12,827 nucleotides of DNA, taken from CAUZEO01 sp963578625 (GTDB lineage Bacteria; Verrucomicrobiota; Kiritimatiellia; SLOV01). The position numbers and the translations under genes were made by a program. The notes beneath the pieces were generated by a model. That model ran no database searches. It saw only the letters and a program-made list of their open reading frames with translations, and was not told the origin of the DNA. Below are positions 5,857-12,827 of this stretch, piece after piece; the stretch's first letter is position 1, and every line of letters begins with the position of its first letter. Location: contig CAUZEO010000137.1 in the NCBI GenBank assembly GCA_963578625.1, forward strand, positions 1-12,827. The letters are read 5' to 3'.

Positions 5857-7818
5857 ATGAGTAGTCGAATCTGTATTTCCTTCCTTGGAGTCCTCACTCT
5901 GGCCGCTGTTCCAGCAAGGGCCGCCGTCACCGACCTTCGCATTACGGAGGTAGACTCGCTGGGAGACTGGGTGGAGGTCACTCATTTCAGCGATGTGGGA
6001 TTTACAAACGGATCAACCCGCGACTTCTGCCACCGGTCCAACTATACACAAAGCATTCTTTCGGGTGTAACATTCGGCGCCCGGGAGTCGAAAACTTTCA
6101 ACGTCACTTTGCATGACACGTTGAGCGAAGTCTGGCTCTACATCGGCACATCCTTTTTCGAAACTCCTGCCAACATGATCACGGGCATGAAATATGGAGG
6201 CAGTGCGATCGTCGGGCGCGAAGGAGTCGCCGTCACCGCGGGACTGTGGCCGTCGACTTCCACCTTCGTTCCCCTGCCTGAACCCGGCGAGACAATGCAA
6301 CTCATTGGAGACGACCCGGCGGTCGCGAGTAATTGGAAGAGCCTGCCGCCCACGCCAGGCGAGTTTTTTACGATCTCAGACCCCTTTCCCAATATTCCGC
6401 AGTCGACGACGGCCATCGGCTTGCGGGTAGTCGCGAGCGGCTTTGTCTCGCCGCTCGGCGTCCGGAGCCCGGGTGACGGATCGGGCCGGCTTTTCGTTTT
6501 CGATCAAGCGGGCATGATTCATATTCTTCAGGATGGCTTGCTGCTCGGCACTCCGTTTGCCGATCTGTCCTCTCAACTGGTGACGTTGTCAACCGGGTTC
6601 GATGAGCGAGGCTTGCTTGGTCTTGCGTTCCATCCGCAATTCTCCAGCAATGGGAAATTATATACCTACACCTCGGAGCCAAATTCCGGAACGGCGGATT
6701 TACCCGTTTCCGGATCGCAAAATCACATGGCCGTAATCACCGAGTGGCAAATCAGCCCAACCAATGCCAACCTCATAGATTTGTCGTCCGAGCGCGAGTT
6801 GCTCCGAATCGACCAACCTCAAAGAAATCACAACGGAGGCGACATGGCTTTCGACTCCGACGGCAATCTGTCCATCGCAGTGGGTGACGGAGGATCCAGT
6901 AATGACTCGGCAAGCGGGCACGGCCCATTGGGAAACGGCCAGGACCCATTGAACGCACTCGGAGCGATCCTTCGAATCGATGTAGACGGGACAAACTCGG
7001 TAAACGGAAAATATGGCATACCCGGGACCAATCCGTTTATTACCGACACGAACGTACTGAATGAGATCTATGCCTACGGATTCCGGAATCCATATCGCAT
7101 CAGCTTCGATTCGATCAGCGGCGACTTTTATGTGGGGGACGTTGGGCAGAGAGAAATTGAAGAACTGAATCTCGTTCTTCCGGGGGGGAACTATGGTTGG
7201 AGAGTCAAAGAAGGTTCTTACTTCTTCAATCCGGTCACCGCGGCGATATCCGGCGCCCCGGTGGATCCGGTTCCACCCAATTTGATCGATCCGATTGCTG
7301 AGTATGACCACGATGACGGAGTATCGATTATCGGTGGATATGTGTACCACGGTACCGCGATCCCTTCTCTCGCCAACCGATACGTGTTCGGAGAGTTCGG
7401 AGGTCCGAGCCGCCGCCTGCTCGTGCTGAACGCCGAGGGGAACATCGAGCGGCTCACCATCGGCAATAACAATCGAGGTCACGGATTCAACGTGAGGGGC
7501 TTTGGCCAGGACGATGAGGGAGAAATTTACGTTTGCGGCTCTACGCAAACCGGACCAATCGGAACCACCGGCGTAGTGCTGAAAATAATTCCGTTGCTCG
7601 GGTTATTGAACATCGAAGTCGCAGGCGCGGATGCGGTGCTGGACATCGTGCGCGACAGCTCCGTGGGAGGCATCGCGGTGGAAGCCAACAGCGATCCGGC
7701 TAATCCAGGAGGCTGGGCGCCAAGGGCGGCAGGCGTCGTCTCCCTCCAGCCGGGACTCGATGAAGCAACGGTAACGCGAAGCGGCGATGACGAAACCTAC
7801 CGAGTGCGCGGCCCATAA
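5857..7818 (+). CDS. Secreted lamin-tail-like / glucose-sorbosone dehydrogenase (PQQ-type propeller)
   Basis: The 653-residue protein starts with a clear signal peptide, MSSRICISFLGVLTLAAVPARA, cleaved near residue 22. Residues about 23-172 form a beta-rich domain resembling a lamin-tail domain (LRITEVDSLGDWVEV at the start, the LPPTPGEF motif at the end). Residues about 188-575 match the PQQ-dependent glucose/sorbosone dehydrogenase propeller: RGLLGLAFHPQF (251-262), the catalytic-type NHNGGDMAFDSDGN (324-337) with His325, AVGDGG, EIYAYGFRNPYR (403-414), and DVGQREIEELNLVLPGGNYGW (428-448). The propeller would oxidise sugars in the periplasm or outside, if PQQ is bound. A tail of about 65 residues after the propeller is unassigned. 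The gene follows the pseudogene and converges on the DUF6259 gene; nothing shows an operon with the importer. Many members of this family are not tested enzymes. Confidence 0.85.
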   Translation: MSSRICISFLGVLTLAAVPARAAVTDLRITEVDSLGDWVEVTHFSDVGFTNGSTRDFCHRSNYTQSILSGVTFGARESKTFNVTLHDTLSEVWLYIGTSFFETPANMITGMKYGGSAIVGREGVAVTAGLWPSTSTFVPLPEPGETMQLIGDDPAVASNWKSLPPTPGEFFTISDPFPNIPQSTTAIGLRVVASGFVSPLGVRSPGDGSGRLFVFDQAGMIHILQDGLLLGTPFADLSSQLVTLSTGFDERGLLGLAFHPQFSSNGKLYTYTSEPNSGTADLPVSGSQNHMAVITEWQISPTNANLIDLSSERELLRIDQPQRNHNGGDMAFDSDGNLSIAVGDGGSSNDSASGHGPLGNGQDPLNALGAILRIDVDGTNSVNGKYGIPGTNPFITDTNVLNEIYAYGFRNPYRISFDSISGDFYVGDVGQREIEELNLVLPGGNYGWRVKEGSYFFNPVTAAISGAPVDPVPPNLIDPIAEYDHDDGVSIIGGYVYHGTAIPSLANRYVFGEFGGPSRRLLVLNAEGNIERLTIGNNNRGHGFNVRGFGQDDEGEIYVCGSTQTGPIGTTGVVLKIIPLLGLLNIEVAGADAVLDIVRDSSVGGIAVEANSDPANPGGWAPRAAGVVSLQPGLDEATVTRSGDDETYRVRGP

Positions 7819-7936
7819 CGAGTGCACCATTCCGTAAAGTAGCGGAAGTCGCCAAGACTTCTGATCGGCGACGCAAAAGCACGGCAAAGCCCAAAACAAA
7901 CCAGAGCAGCAAAGTCGTCACCCAAGAATCTGAACC

Positions 7937-8063
7937 ACGAAATACACCGAATACACGAAACCGTGTCTCCGCATCCGAACGGATTTTGAACAGAAGGAAA
8001 CAAAGAAAACAGAGGGGATTTTTGGTCACTCCGTGTGCTCCGTGTGCTCCGTGCCCCTCCGTG
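7937..8063 (+). repeat. Compound repeat of three 9-nt-phased blocks
   Basis: Block 1 (7937-7963) has three 9-mers of the type ACGAAATAC / ACCGAATAC. Block 2 (7988-8014) has three purine-rich 9-mers of the type GAACAGAAG / GAAACAAAG. Block 3 (8027-8063) has CACTCCGTG, two TGCTCCGTG units and a 10-base CCCCTCCGTG. Spacers are short and non-repetitive. The pattern looks like dispersed intergenic repeats I recall from PVC and similar genomes, but I cannot check copy number. Confidence 0.75.
7978..8044 (+). repeat. Long inverted repeat, left copy
   Basis: These 67 bases are the reverse complement of 10846-10913 with one substitution and one single-base gap. Similarity fades after 8044, where this copy carries one additional TGCTCCGTG unit. 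The copy sits 98 bases past the DUF6259 stop codon. Confidence 0.9.
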
Positions 8064-8141
8064 GTAGAAAATGAGAAGATCGTTGCGCTGTCGCCACAGC
8101 ACAACATTACGTAGCATGCTATATCGTGTTTCCGCAGATTG

Positions 8142-10790
8142 CTATTGTACGACAATTCGAGGCTCAAACCAATCGGCATTCGCTGTCCGATGATGGCCGT
8201 CCGATACGAACTCCAACATCACTTCCGTTCCCGCGTAGGAAGAGATATCCAAATCAAAATCCTGTTTCGCAAATGGGCGAGGCCCCGGGTCCAATCGCAT
8301 CAATTCGGCGCCGTTGATTCTGATCACCCCATCTCCGGGCGGCCCGATGGAAGAGTCCCTCATTGCATAGGCGCCTTTCATGCGAATCGATTTCGCGCCG
8401 GGCATTTTCCCCAGCAGAATCCCATACCCTGAAACGTTCACCGAAAATCCGCCGTTCCCATCTTCTTCAACGCGACCCGATCGGTTTCCCGGCGGCAACC
8501 AAGGCAGATCAGCCCAGAGGCCTTTCAACTCTTCGTCGGATCGTCTATATACACGCAGAATTCCAGGGTTCTGCGCATCCGAGGTCACCTGTGCCTTCGC
8601 CGTCTTATTTCCCCGATCCACCTCGAGGACTCTGTCGTTGAGACAAACGTTGTAGTTGTCCGGAACGTGCATCGCAATTTCACCGTTTCCAGTGAAGTAA
8701 AGAAGATAGTAGGCATGCCCGGGTCCGATTTCCTGGGGGAGGATTCGTTTTTCATCGTGATAGTAACCGGCATAGTCCTCCGGAATGGCGGTCACATGGA
8801 ATCGGTCATGCGGCAACTCGATCGACTTGTTGAAAACGTATGAGTTCGTCGGCGAAAGCCCCAGAAGCGTTGAACCGTCATACAGCAGCCAGTTCTCCAG
8901 CGCGCCGGGACCCAACCACTCTTTGATGCCGACCATGCGGGTCCCGACCCAACGCTTTGTCTTTCCAGGCTCCTTCACCACCAACCCCTGCCGGTTTCCG
9001 AGCCGCGTAAACCTCGCCGTCACCCCGTTGGACCCGCGATATCCGAAGAGCCAGTAGTTCAGGCGCGGCTGCGTGAACTCGAAGACAGGCATGATGCCGT
9101 GTGTCCAGTGCCACTCGTAGCGCGGACACTGCTCGCGAACAAGAAATGGGTCGGGCACCAGGTCGTATGCGATAAACTCCTTCGCGTAGGCCGTCCACGA
9201 ATCTTCGCCGAGATTTCCCCGGGCACCCGGGATCATATACCCGTAGGACATCACCCCGGTCATCCAATCGACCTTGTCGGGAGCTGAATTATATCCTTCC
9301 GGAACGATATTGAGAAACCGGTGATGGATATACCCGCTGAGAGAGTGCCCCAGCGGCATCTGGCTCAATGCGAAGCTGGCATAGCGGGTGCACATCGGAT
9401 TGAATTGCTCGGTTTCCACCGCCACCCCGGGGTATGCCTCGAGAGTTTCTTTTTCAAGGTTCATCAAACCCTCTAGCCCATTCTCCCCGTCGACCAGGAA
9501 CTTGCCCCCGGGTGCCATGGATTGATCGAGGTAAATCACGTCGACGCCTGCATCCACGGCCTCCCGCATCTGCTCGATGAGATAGTCCCGCCACGGTTTG
9601 TAAGCGGCGGACACGTAGACGTGCCGTTTGGGATGAGGAATGCCGTCGAAGTCTACCTCCCCAAATTCGTTGGTTATGACCTGCAGGCCCGGCCGAAACT
9701 TTTCAAGCAAATCAGGGAACTCCCTGGACACGCCTTTGCAGTTGAAGTGGGCGCCCACGTGAAAACCCAGGTCTCGTGCGTACCGGAACCATTTCTTTGC
9801 AACATCCGTCAGTTCATAGTTCGGATATTTCACATCCATGGGAAAGTTGCGAAACCCAACCATGCGACCGACAAACACCCTGGTTGGGTCGAGCTGCTTT
9901 GCGAGTTCATCCAGCCCTTCGAAGTCACCGACGTTTACATAAGCCTGCACACGAATATCCTTCACCCAGGGCGGATGATAACCTTCGCCCAAAGGAGCGA
10001 AACCCACCTCGTGTTCCAGCCAGTCCACGTAGGGTTTCACCGCCGTTTCCCAGTGCCTTAAGTAAGGCCTGAACCGAATCTCAAACAACGAAGGTTCCGC
10101 CGAAGCAACGGGAAACCCACGGATCATCGTGAGGTCCGCGGTCTTATCTCGGCCCTGGGCGAAAAGATTACCGGGCCCGAGATTCGCGTCACGGCCTTCC
10201 ACGAACCATCCCGTAATCTCCCCCTCGAACAGCGCGACCGGGGCGTGAACATAGCCGGTACCTTCCATGGCAGGATCTCCGAACGAACCGGTCCATGGCG
10301 CCTGGTGCACCCACCCGGCACCGTATCCGCTGAGAAGGACAATTCGATAGTCGGATATATTGCATCCAAAAATTGGAAGCCGAAGAACGTGCACCGGCTC
10401 AGGCGACTTTGCCGAACATGTAAGAACCAAATCCCCTTCCGGTTCCAGCGTCCATGTCAAATGAAGCGCCGTCCCGTCCGAAGCGCCGAGACGGCAGGTA
10501 ACTTCACTTTCATCGGACTCCAACGAAATCTCGCATGAATCGAGATCGATGCCGGATGAGCCGAAAATTGGAAGGTGCGAGTCGAGATCCTCCGGTTGAA
10601 GATCAACCAGGCTCCGGGTGGTACGAAGGTTCCGCAACGTACAAAGAATCCCGGCCTGGAATTCGGCCAGCACGTGCTCGTTGGAAATTGAGACGCGATG
10701 GGACGGGCCCCTCCAGGAGGCTGCGTCGACTTCCGCGACGACCATGAAACTACAGAACCACGCGACGCCAATGAATTGAAAAAGTTTCAT
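8142..10790 (-). CDS. Secreted DUF6259-like putative glycoside hydrolase
   Basis: The 882-residue product begins with a signal peptide, MKLFQFIGVAWFCSFMVVAEVDA, likely cleaved after Ala23. Residues about 30-245 are beta-rich, like the mutarotase-type sandwich before the barrel in GH31/36/101-like enzymes. A TIM-barrel-like part (about 265-560) contains YVNVGDFEG, HVGAHFNCKGVS (344-355), AVDAGVDVIYLDQSM (411-425), where Asp422 is a nucleophile candidate, and GVAVETEQFN (455-464) with Glu459/Glu461. A beta-rich part follows. The last 80 residues (about 800-882, ending DWFEPRIV) resemble a small carbohydrate-binding sandwich. I recognise the overall pattern as DUF6259, found beside polysaccharide genes; substrate and activity are unknown. 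The start could also be ATG 10811 (seven more residues); neither has a good ribosome binding site. The gene is bracketed by an inverted repeat and lies downstream of the propeller glycosidase gene on the same strand. Confidence 0.75.
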   Translation of the reverse strand: MKLFQFIGVAWFCSFMVVAEVDAASWRGPSHRVSISNEHVLAEFQAGILCTLRNLRTTRSLVDLQPEDLDSHLPIFGSSGIDLDSCEISLESDESEVTCRLGASDGTALHLTWTLEPEGDLVLTCSAKSPEPVHVLRLPIFGCNISDYRIVLLSGYGAGWVHQAPWTGSFGDPAMEGTGYVHAPVALFEGEITGWFVEGRDANLGPGNLFAQGRDKTADLTMIRGFPVASAEPSLFEIRFRPYLRHWETAVKPYVDWLEHEVGFAPLGEGYHPPWVKDIRVQAYVNVGDFEGLDELAKQLDPTRVFVGRMVGFRNFPMDVKYPNYELTDVAKKWFRYARDLGFHVGAHFNCKGVSREFPDLLEKFRPGLQVITNEFGEVDFDGIPHPKRHVYVSAAYKPWRDYLIEQMREAVDAGVDVIYLDQSMAPGGKFLVDGENGLEGLMNLEKETLEAYPGVAVETEQFNPMCTRYASFALSQMPLGHSLSGYIHHRFLNIVPEGYNSAPDKVDWMTGVMSYGYMIPGARGNLGEDSWTAYAKEFIAYDLVPDPFLVREQCPRYEWHWTHGIMPVFEFTQPRLNYWLFGYRGSNGVTARFTRLGNRQGLVVKEPGKTKRWVGTRMVGIKEWLGPGALENWLLYDGSTLLGLSPTNSYVFNKSIELPHDRFHVTAIPEDYAGYYHDEKRILPQEIGPGHAYYLLYFTGNGEIAMHVPDNYNVCLNDRVLEVDRGNKTAKAQVTSDAQNPGILRVYRRSDEELKGLWADLPWLPPGNRSGRVEEDGNGGFSVNVSGYGILLGKMPGAKSIRMKGAYAMRDSSIGPPGDGVIRINGAELMRLDPGPRPFAKQDFDLDISSYAGTEVMLEFVSDGHHRTANADWFEPRIVVQ

Positions 10791-10845
10791 CCTGCGATCA
10801 TTCCAATTCATTCCTGCTTGTGACACACGTTCCACCACACAAAGG

Positions 10846-10913
10846 CACGGAGCACACGGAGTGACCAAAAATCCCCTTCTGTTTTCTTCGTTTCCTTCTG
10901 TTCAAAATCCGTT
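10846..10913 (-). repeat. Long inverted repeat, right copy
   Basis: Reverse complement of 7978-8044, 68 bases, with one mismatch and one inserted base. A weaker match continues to about 10832. It lies in the 160-base gap between the DUF6259 start and the propeller glycosidase stop, so it would be transcribed if these two genes form an operon. Confidence 0.9.
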
Positions 10914-10950
10914 TGGTTGCGGCGTTGGTGCTTTGCGATTTTCACGGAAA

Positions 10951-12471
10951 TTAAGGGGCGACAAATTCAAACCCATAAAGGAACGCGCGGTTCAAGTAAA
11001 ATTTTGCCTTCCGGGCGGATTCGGGAGCCCAGTCGCCGCCCTCCCACGTGACGAGGCCGGAGCGATAATCGCCTACTATCGGAGCACAATCCGTCCGGGT
11101 GAAACCGGAAATCGGGCGATCCTCCGAATCCAGAAGCTCCACCTGGAGAGCGCCTTGTTGAAACTCGGGCAACCTCGCCTTCTTGGCCGGCCGCGTGACG
11201 ACGTTCACGTGCAATGCCTTTCCACCGAGTTTCCGCTCCTTCGTGACCGCCATACCGAGAGTGGGCCCGCCCGCAGAGGGCGCCAGTGCGTACATCCGGT
11301 CGTAGCGCCACGAAGCCCGGCAAAGGGCCGCATTGTGCGCAAGAAAATGCGCACCGTGATCGACCACCGAATCCATGCCGATCTGCACCGAAGGCGCCCG
11401 GGTATCGAACACCTGGCGATGGAGGCCTTCACAGCCGCCGTAGTACATGTGCAACTGGTCTCCCTCCGGAATCAGATTCTGACTCTGCCAGATCATTCCC
11501 CCGCCGTAGTCGCCGAGCGGTGCGTTATCAAGGCAGGGGCGGCGGTCCGGGTACCACCACGTTCTCCCATCGCGGGACGCCGCCATGCGAATGTTCAACG
11601 TCTGGGTAATCGGAAGATACATGGTGACCAGGGCAAGGTATCCACCCTCGACCTTGAGTGGTACGCACTCCTGGTATTGGGTGTCACGGTGATCACGCTC
11701 GTCTGCGGTCATGCTCATGCCTTCATCTCTCACCCAGGTGTTCCCGTCCTTGCTCGTAGCCAGGAAACAGCTTCGCCGAGCGCAATCCTCGTAGACGGGC
11801 ACGTGATCATTTTCCTGCCGCTCCGCCGCCAGCCGGTAGTAGGCCATGTATCCCTCGTCAGGATCCTTGTAAAAGAAGGACAGATCCCCATTCATGGGCT
11901 CCATGATCGGTCCGTGAACCTTCTCCCAGCGCTTCCCGTCTTTGGATTGGTAGCGGTAATACCCGTACCCATCCGGCGGCGGGCCGATCACGGAATTCTC
12001 ATGGAGGCAGTACATCTCGTACGGCCATTCCGTGTTGTCGGGATTGATGATGAGCGATGCATAGGAGGACGTGCCGTCAGTGACGTCAAAAACGATGTTC
12101 GTTTTCTTGTGCCCTTCATAGGGGTAGATATCCAGTTCGGGGCGGCTCCAATTCATTCCGTCCGTACTTTCGAAATAGCCCATTCGTCGATAAATGGCAT
12201 TCCTGGATGCCCACGGTTTTTCAGGGTTGTCCACAAACTCCTCCGCCGGCGTGGACACAAGATATGCCTTCCACAGTCCGTCAATCGGATCGCGAATTAC
12301 GGAGCCATGGATGCCCAAGCCACCGTCGTCCCAGGGCATATCGCCTTCGAGCAACGGATTCCGCGGATCCAAGGTACCGTTCTCAACCCGCCAGCCGGTC
12401 AGGTGCAATTCACTGAAATCATCGGGCATCAACAGGGGCATCCGGGGGGAATTCGGTTTCCTCATGCTCAA
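10951..12471 (-). CDS. Five-bladed-propeller glycosidase-like protein (GH43/GH32-like)
   Basis: The 506-residue product has no signal peptide, so it is probably cytoplasmic. It carries four evenly spaced S-x-D-G-x-x-W motifs: STDGMNW (102-108), SKDGKRW (176-182), SKDGNTW (240-246) and SRDGRTW (299-305). In such proteins these mark the blades of a propeller. A C-terminal beta domain (about 410-506) contains VELLDSEDRPISGF and ends RAFLYGFEF, the usual ending of this family in PVC genomes. The fold is shared with glycosidases acting on furanosides and other plant or algal sugars, but catalytic residues cannot be assigned safely and some members may only bind sugar. AAGGAG at 12480-12485 is 8 bases before TTG 12471 and 14 before ATG 12465, so the TTG start is favoured; the protein would otherwise be two residues shorter. 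A broken relative lies at 5091-5721. Confidence 0.82.
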   Translation of the reverse strand: MSMRKPNSPRMPLLMPDDFSELHLTGWRVENGTLDPRNPLLEGDMPWDDGGLGIHGSVIRDPIDGLWKAYLVSTPAEEFVDNPEKPWASRNAIYRRMGYFESTDGMNWSRPELDIYPYEGHKKTNIVFDVTDGTSSYASLIINPDNTEWPYEMYCLHENSVIGPPPDGYGYYRYQSKDGKRWEKVHGPIMEPMNGDLSFFYKDPDEGYMAYYRLAAERQENDHVPVYEDCARRSCFLATSKDGNTWVRDEGMSMTADERDHRDTQYQECVPLKVEGGYLALVTMYLPITQTLNIRMAASRDGRTWWYPDRRPCLDNAPLGDYGGGMIWQSQNLIPEGDQLHMYYGGCEGLHRQVFDTRAPSVQIGMDSVVDHGAHFLAHNAALCRASWRYDRMYALAPSAGGPTLGMAVTKERKLGGKALHVNVVTRPAKKARLPEFQQGALQVELLDSEDRPISGFTRTDCAPIVGDYRSGLVTWEGGDWAPESARKAKFYLNRAFLYGFEFVAP

Positions 12472-12479
12472 GTTCTTTT

Positions 12480-12485
12480 CTCCTT
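12480..12485 (-). promoter_or_regulatory. Strong ribosome binding site choosing a TTG start
   Basis: AAGGAG on the minus strand stands 8 bases before TTG (12471-12469), an ideal distance, and 14 before the in-frame ATG (12465-12463). It is the best Shine-Dalgarno in the window. Confidence 0.6.
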
Positions 12486-12550
12486 CAATTCTTTAATTAT
12501 CGAGCGCCGCCAGCGCATATTTGGAGTGCAATGGCGGAGATTGGGTAGCA

Positions 12551-12567
12551 TTTCCAGACCTTGGAAA
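12551..12567. other. Small perfect hairpin just after an upstream stop codon
   Basis: TTTCCA (12551-12556) and TGGAAA (12562-12567) pair around a 5-base loop, directly next to the stop codon at 12570-12568. No T-run follows on the minus strand, so terminator function is doubtful. The 96-base gap holds no other clear signal apart from the ribosome binding site. Confidence 0.3.
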
Positions 12568-12827
12568 TCAAAGCAATAATAGTTCTGCGCGCAGCTCATC
12601 CGCCTTTCTTCCCAGCGGCCGGAAGACATACTCAGTGAGCGTCACAATGGTGCCGTAGTCGGCACGGTTTCGCGCGATGCCGGCAAACATCTCGATGGTG
12701 TCGAAGGCCTGCGCCTTCGCCGCGTCGGCAGCATCGACCGTTTCTTTCAATTTGATCCGGTGCGTCTCGGTATCGCCCTTCTCTTTGGCCTCCTTCGCCG
12801 CCGCTTCGAGGGTCGCGGCCAGCTTCA
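12568..12827 (-). CDS. Unidentified helical protein, C-terminal fragment (runs off the window)
   Basis: An open frame enters from the right edge and ends at TGA 12570-12568, giving 85 residues in the frame KLAATLEAAAKEAKEKGD...ELRAELLLL. The segment is rich in Ala, Lys and Glu and looks alpha-helical throughout, with a coiled-coil-like first half and the less charged stretch FDTIEMFAGIARNRADYGTIVTLTEYVF (about 41-68). I do not recognise the family. The codon pattern and the continuous frame to the edge support a real gene. It is on the same strand as, and 96 bases upstream of, the propeller glycosidase, so it may be the first visible gene of an operon of two or three genes. Confidence 0.6.
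   Translation of the reverse strand, partial: KLAATLEAAAKEAKEKGDTETHRIKLKETVDAADAAKAQAFDTIEMFAGIARNRADYGTIVTLTEYVFRPLGRKADELRAELLLL

Larger units (their letters stand above)
7819..8141. other. Intergenic region between convergent genes, repeat-rich
   Basis: The dehydrogenase (plus) and the DUF6259 gene (minus) converge on these 323 bases. There is no credible gene. Most of the right half is a compound repeat made of 9-nt units (7937-8063), of which 7978-8044 is repeated in inverted orientation at 10846-10913. I see no clear intrinsic terminator. Confidence 0.6.

Noticed and set aside
6700..7548. A 282-codon minus-strand frame inside the dehydrogenase gene
   Set aside because: It is antisense to the NHNGGD and GFRNPYR motifs of the propeller; the translation shows no domain.
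7937..8063. A CRISPR array in the short repeats
   Set aside because: The units are 9 bases long and adjacent, with no spacers of uniform length and no cas genes nearby.
10861..12579. A 572-codon open frame on the plus strand
   Set aside because: It lies antisense to the propeller glycosidase, whose family motifs are clear on the minus strand. Its translation is rich in Arg, His and Val with no domain, and it begins inside the dispersed repeat. It reflects codon bias of the true gene.

Overview
This is a bacterial chromosomal segment with moderately high GC. Its gene content suggests the PVC group (Planctomycetota, Verrucomicrobiota, Lentisphaerota or Kiritimatiellota) or a similar degrader of complex polysaccharides. 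The markers are very long family-5 solute-binding proteins, DUF6259-type proteins, S-x-D-G-x-x-W propeller glycosidase-like proteins and a secreted PQQ-type sugar dehydrogenase with a lamin-tail-like domain. This placement rests on gene style only; there is no rRNA or tRNA gene in the window.

Layout from left to right. (1) Positions 1-423, minus strand: N-terminal part of an M3-family oligoendopeptidase, cut by the window edge. (2) Positions 424-804: a gene-free stretch with a 27-bp imperfect direct repeat and a GC-rich palindrome. (3) Positions 805-4933, plus strand: solute-binding protein, OppB/DppB-type permease and OppC/DppC-type permease of a peptide/nickel-family ABC importer. No ATPase gene follows. 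(4) Positions 4934-5090: intergenic, with an 11-bp spaced inverted repeat. (5) Positions 5091-5721, plus strand: a decayed propeller glycosidase-like gene with two frameshifts, a nonsense codon and a missing 3' part. (6) Positions 5857-7818, plus strand: secreted lamin-tail-like plus glucose/sorbosone dehydrogenase protein. (7) Positions 7819-8141: intergenic, with a compound repeat built of 9-nt units. (8) Positions 8142-10790, minus strand: secreted DUF6259-like putative glycosidase. (9) Positions 10791-10950: a second, inverted copy of the repeat. (10) Positions 10951-12471, minus strand: intact five-bladed-propeller glycosidase-like protein, a relative of the broken gene. (11) Positions 12568-12827, minus strand: C-terminal end of an unidentified helical protein.

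How the genes may work together: the window looks like a carbohydrate and oligomer scavenging neighbourhood, with secreted glycosidase-like proteins, a sugar oxidase-like propeller and an Opp-type importer. The importer could carry peptides, as the divergent M3 oligopeptidase would suggest. It could also carry oligosaccharides, as some family-5 binding proteins do and as the glycosidase neighbours would suggest. The sequence does not decide between these.

The most notable structural signals are two. A 67/68-bp inverted repeat with one mismatch and one gap brackets the DUF6259 gene. The decayed glycosidase gene sits exactly where transporter ATPase genes would be expected. I did not find a clear new defence, mobile or regulatory system.
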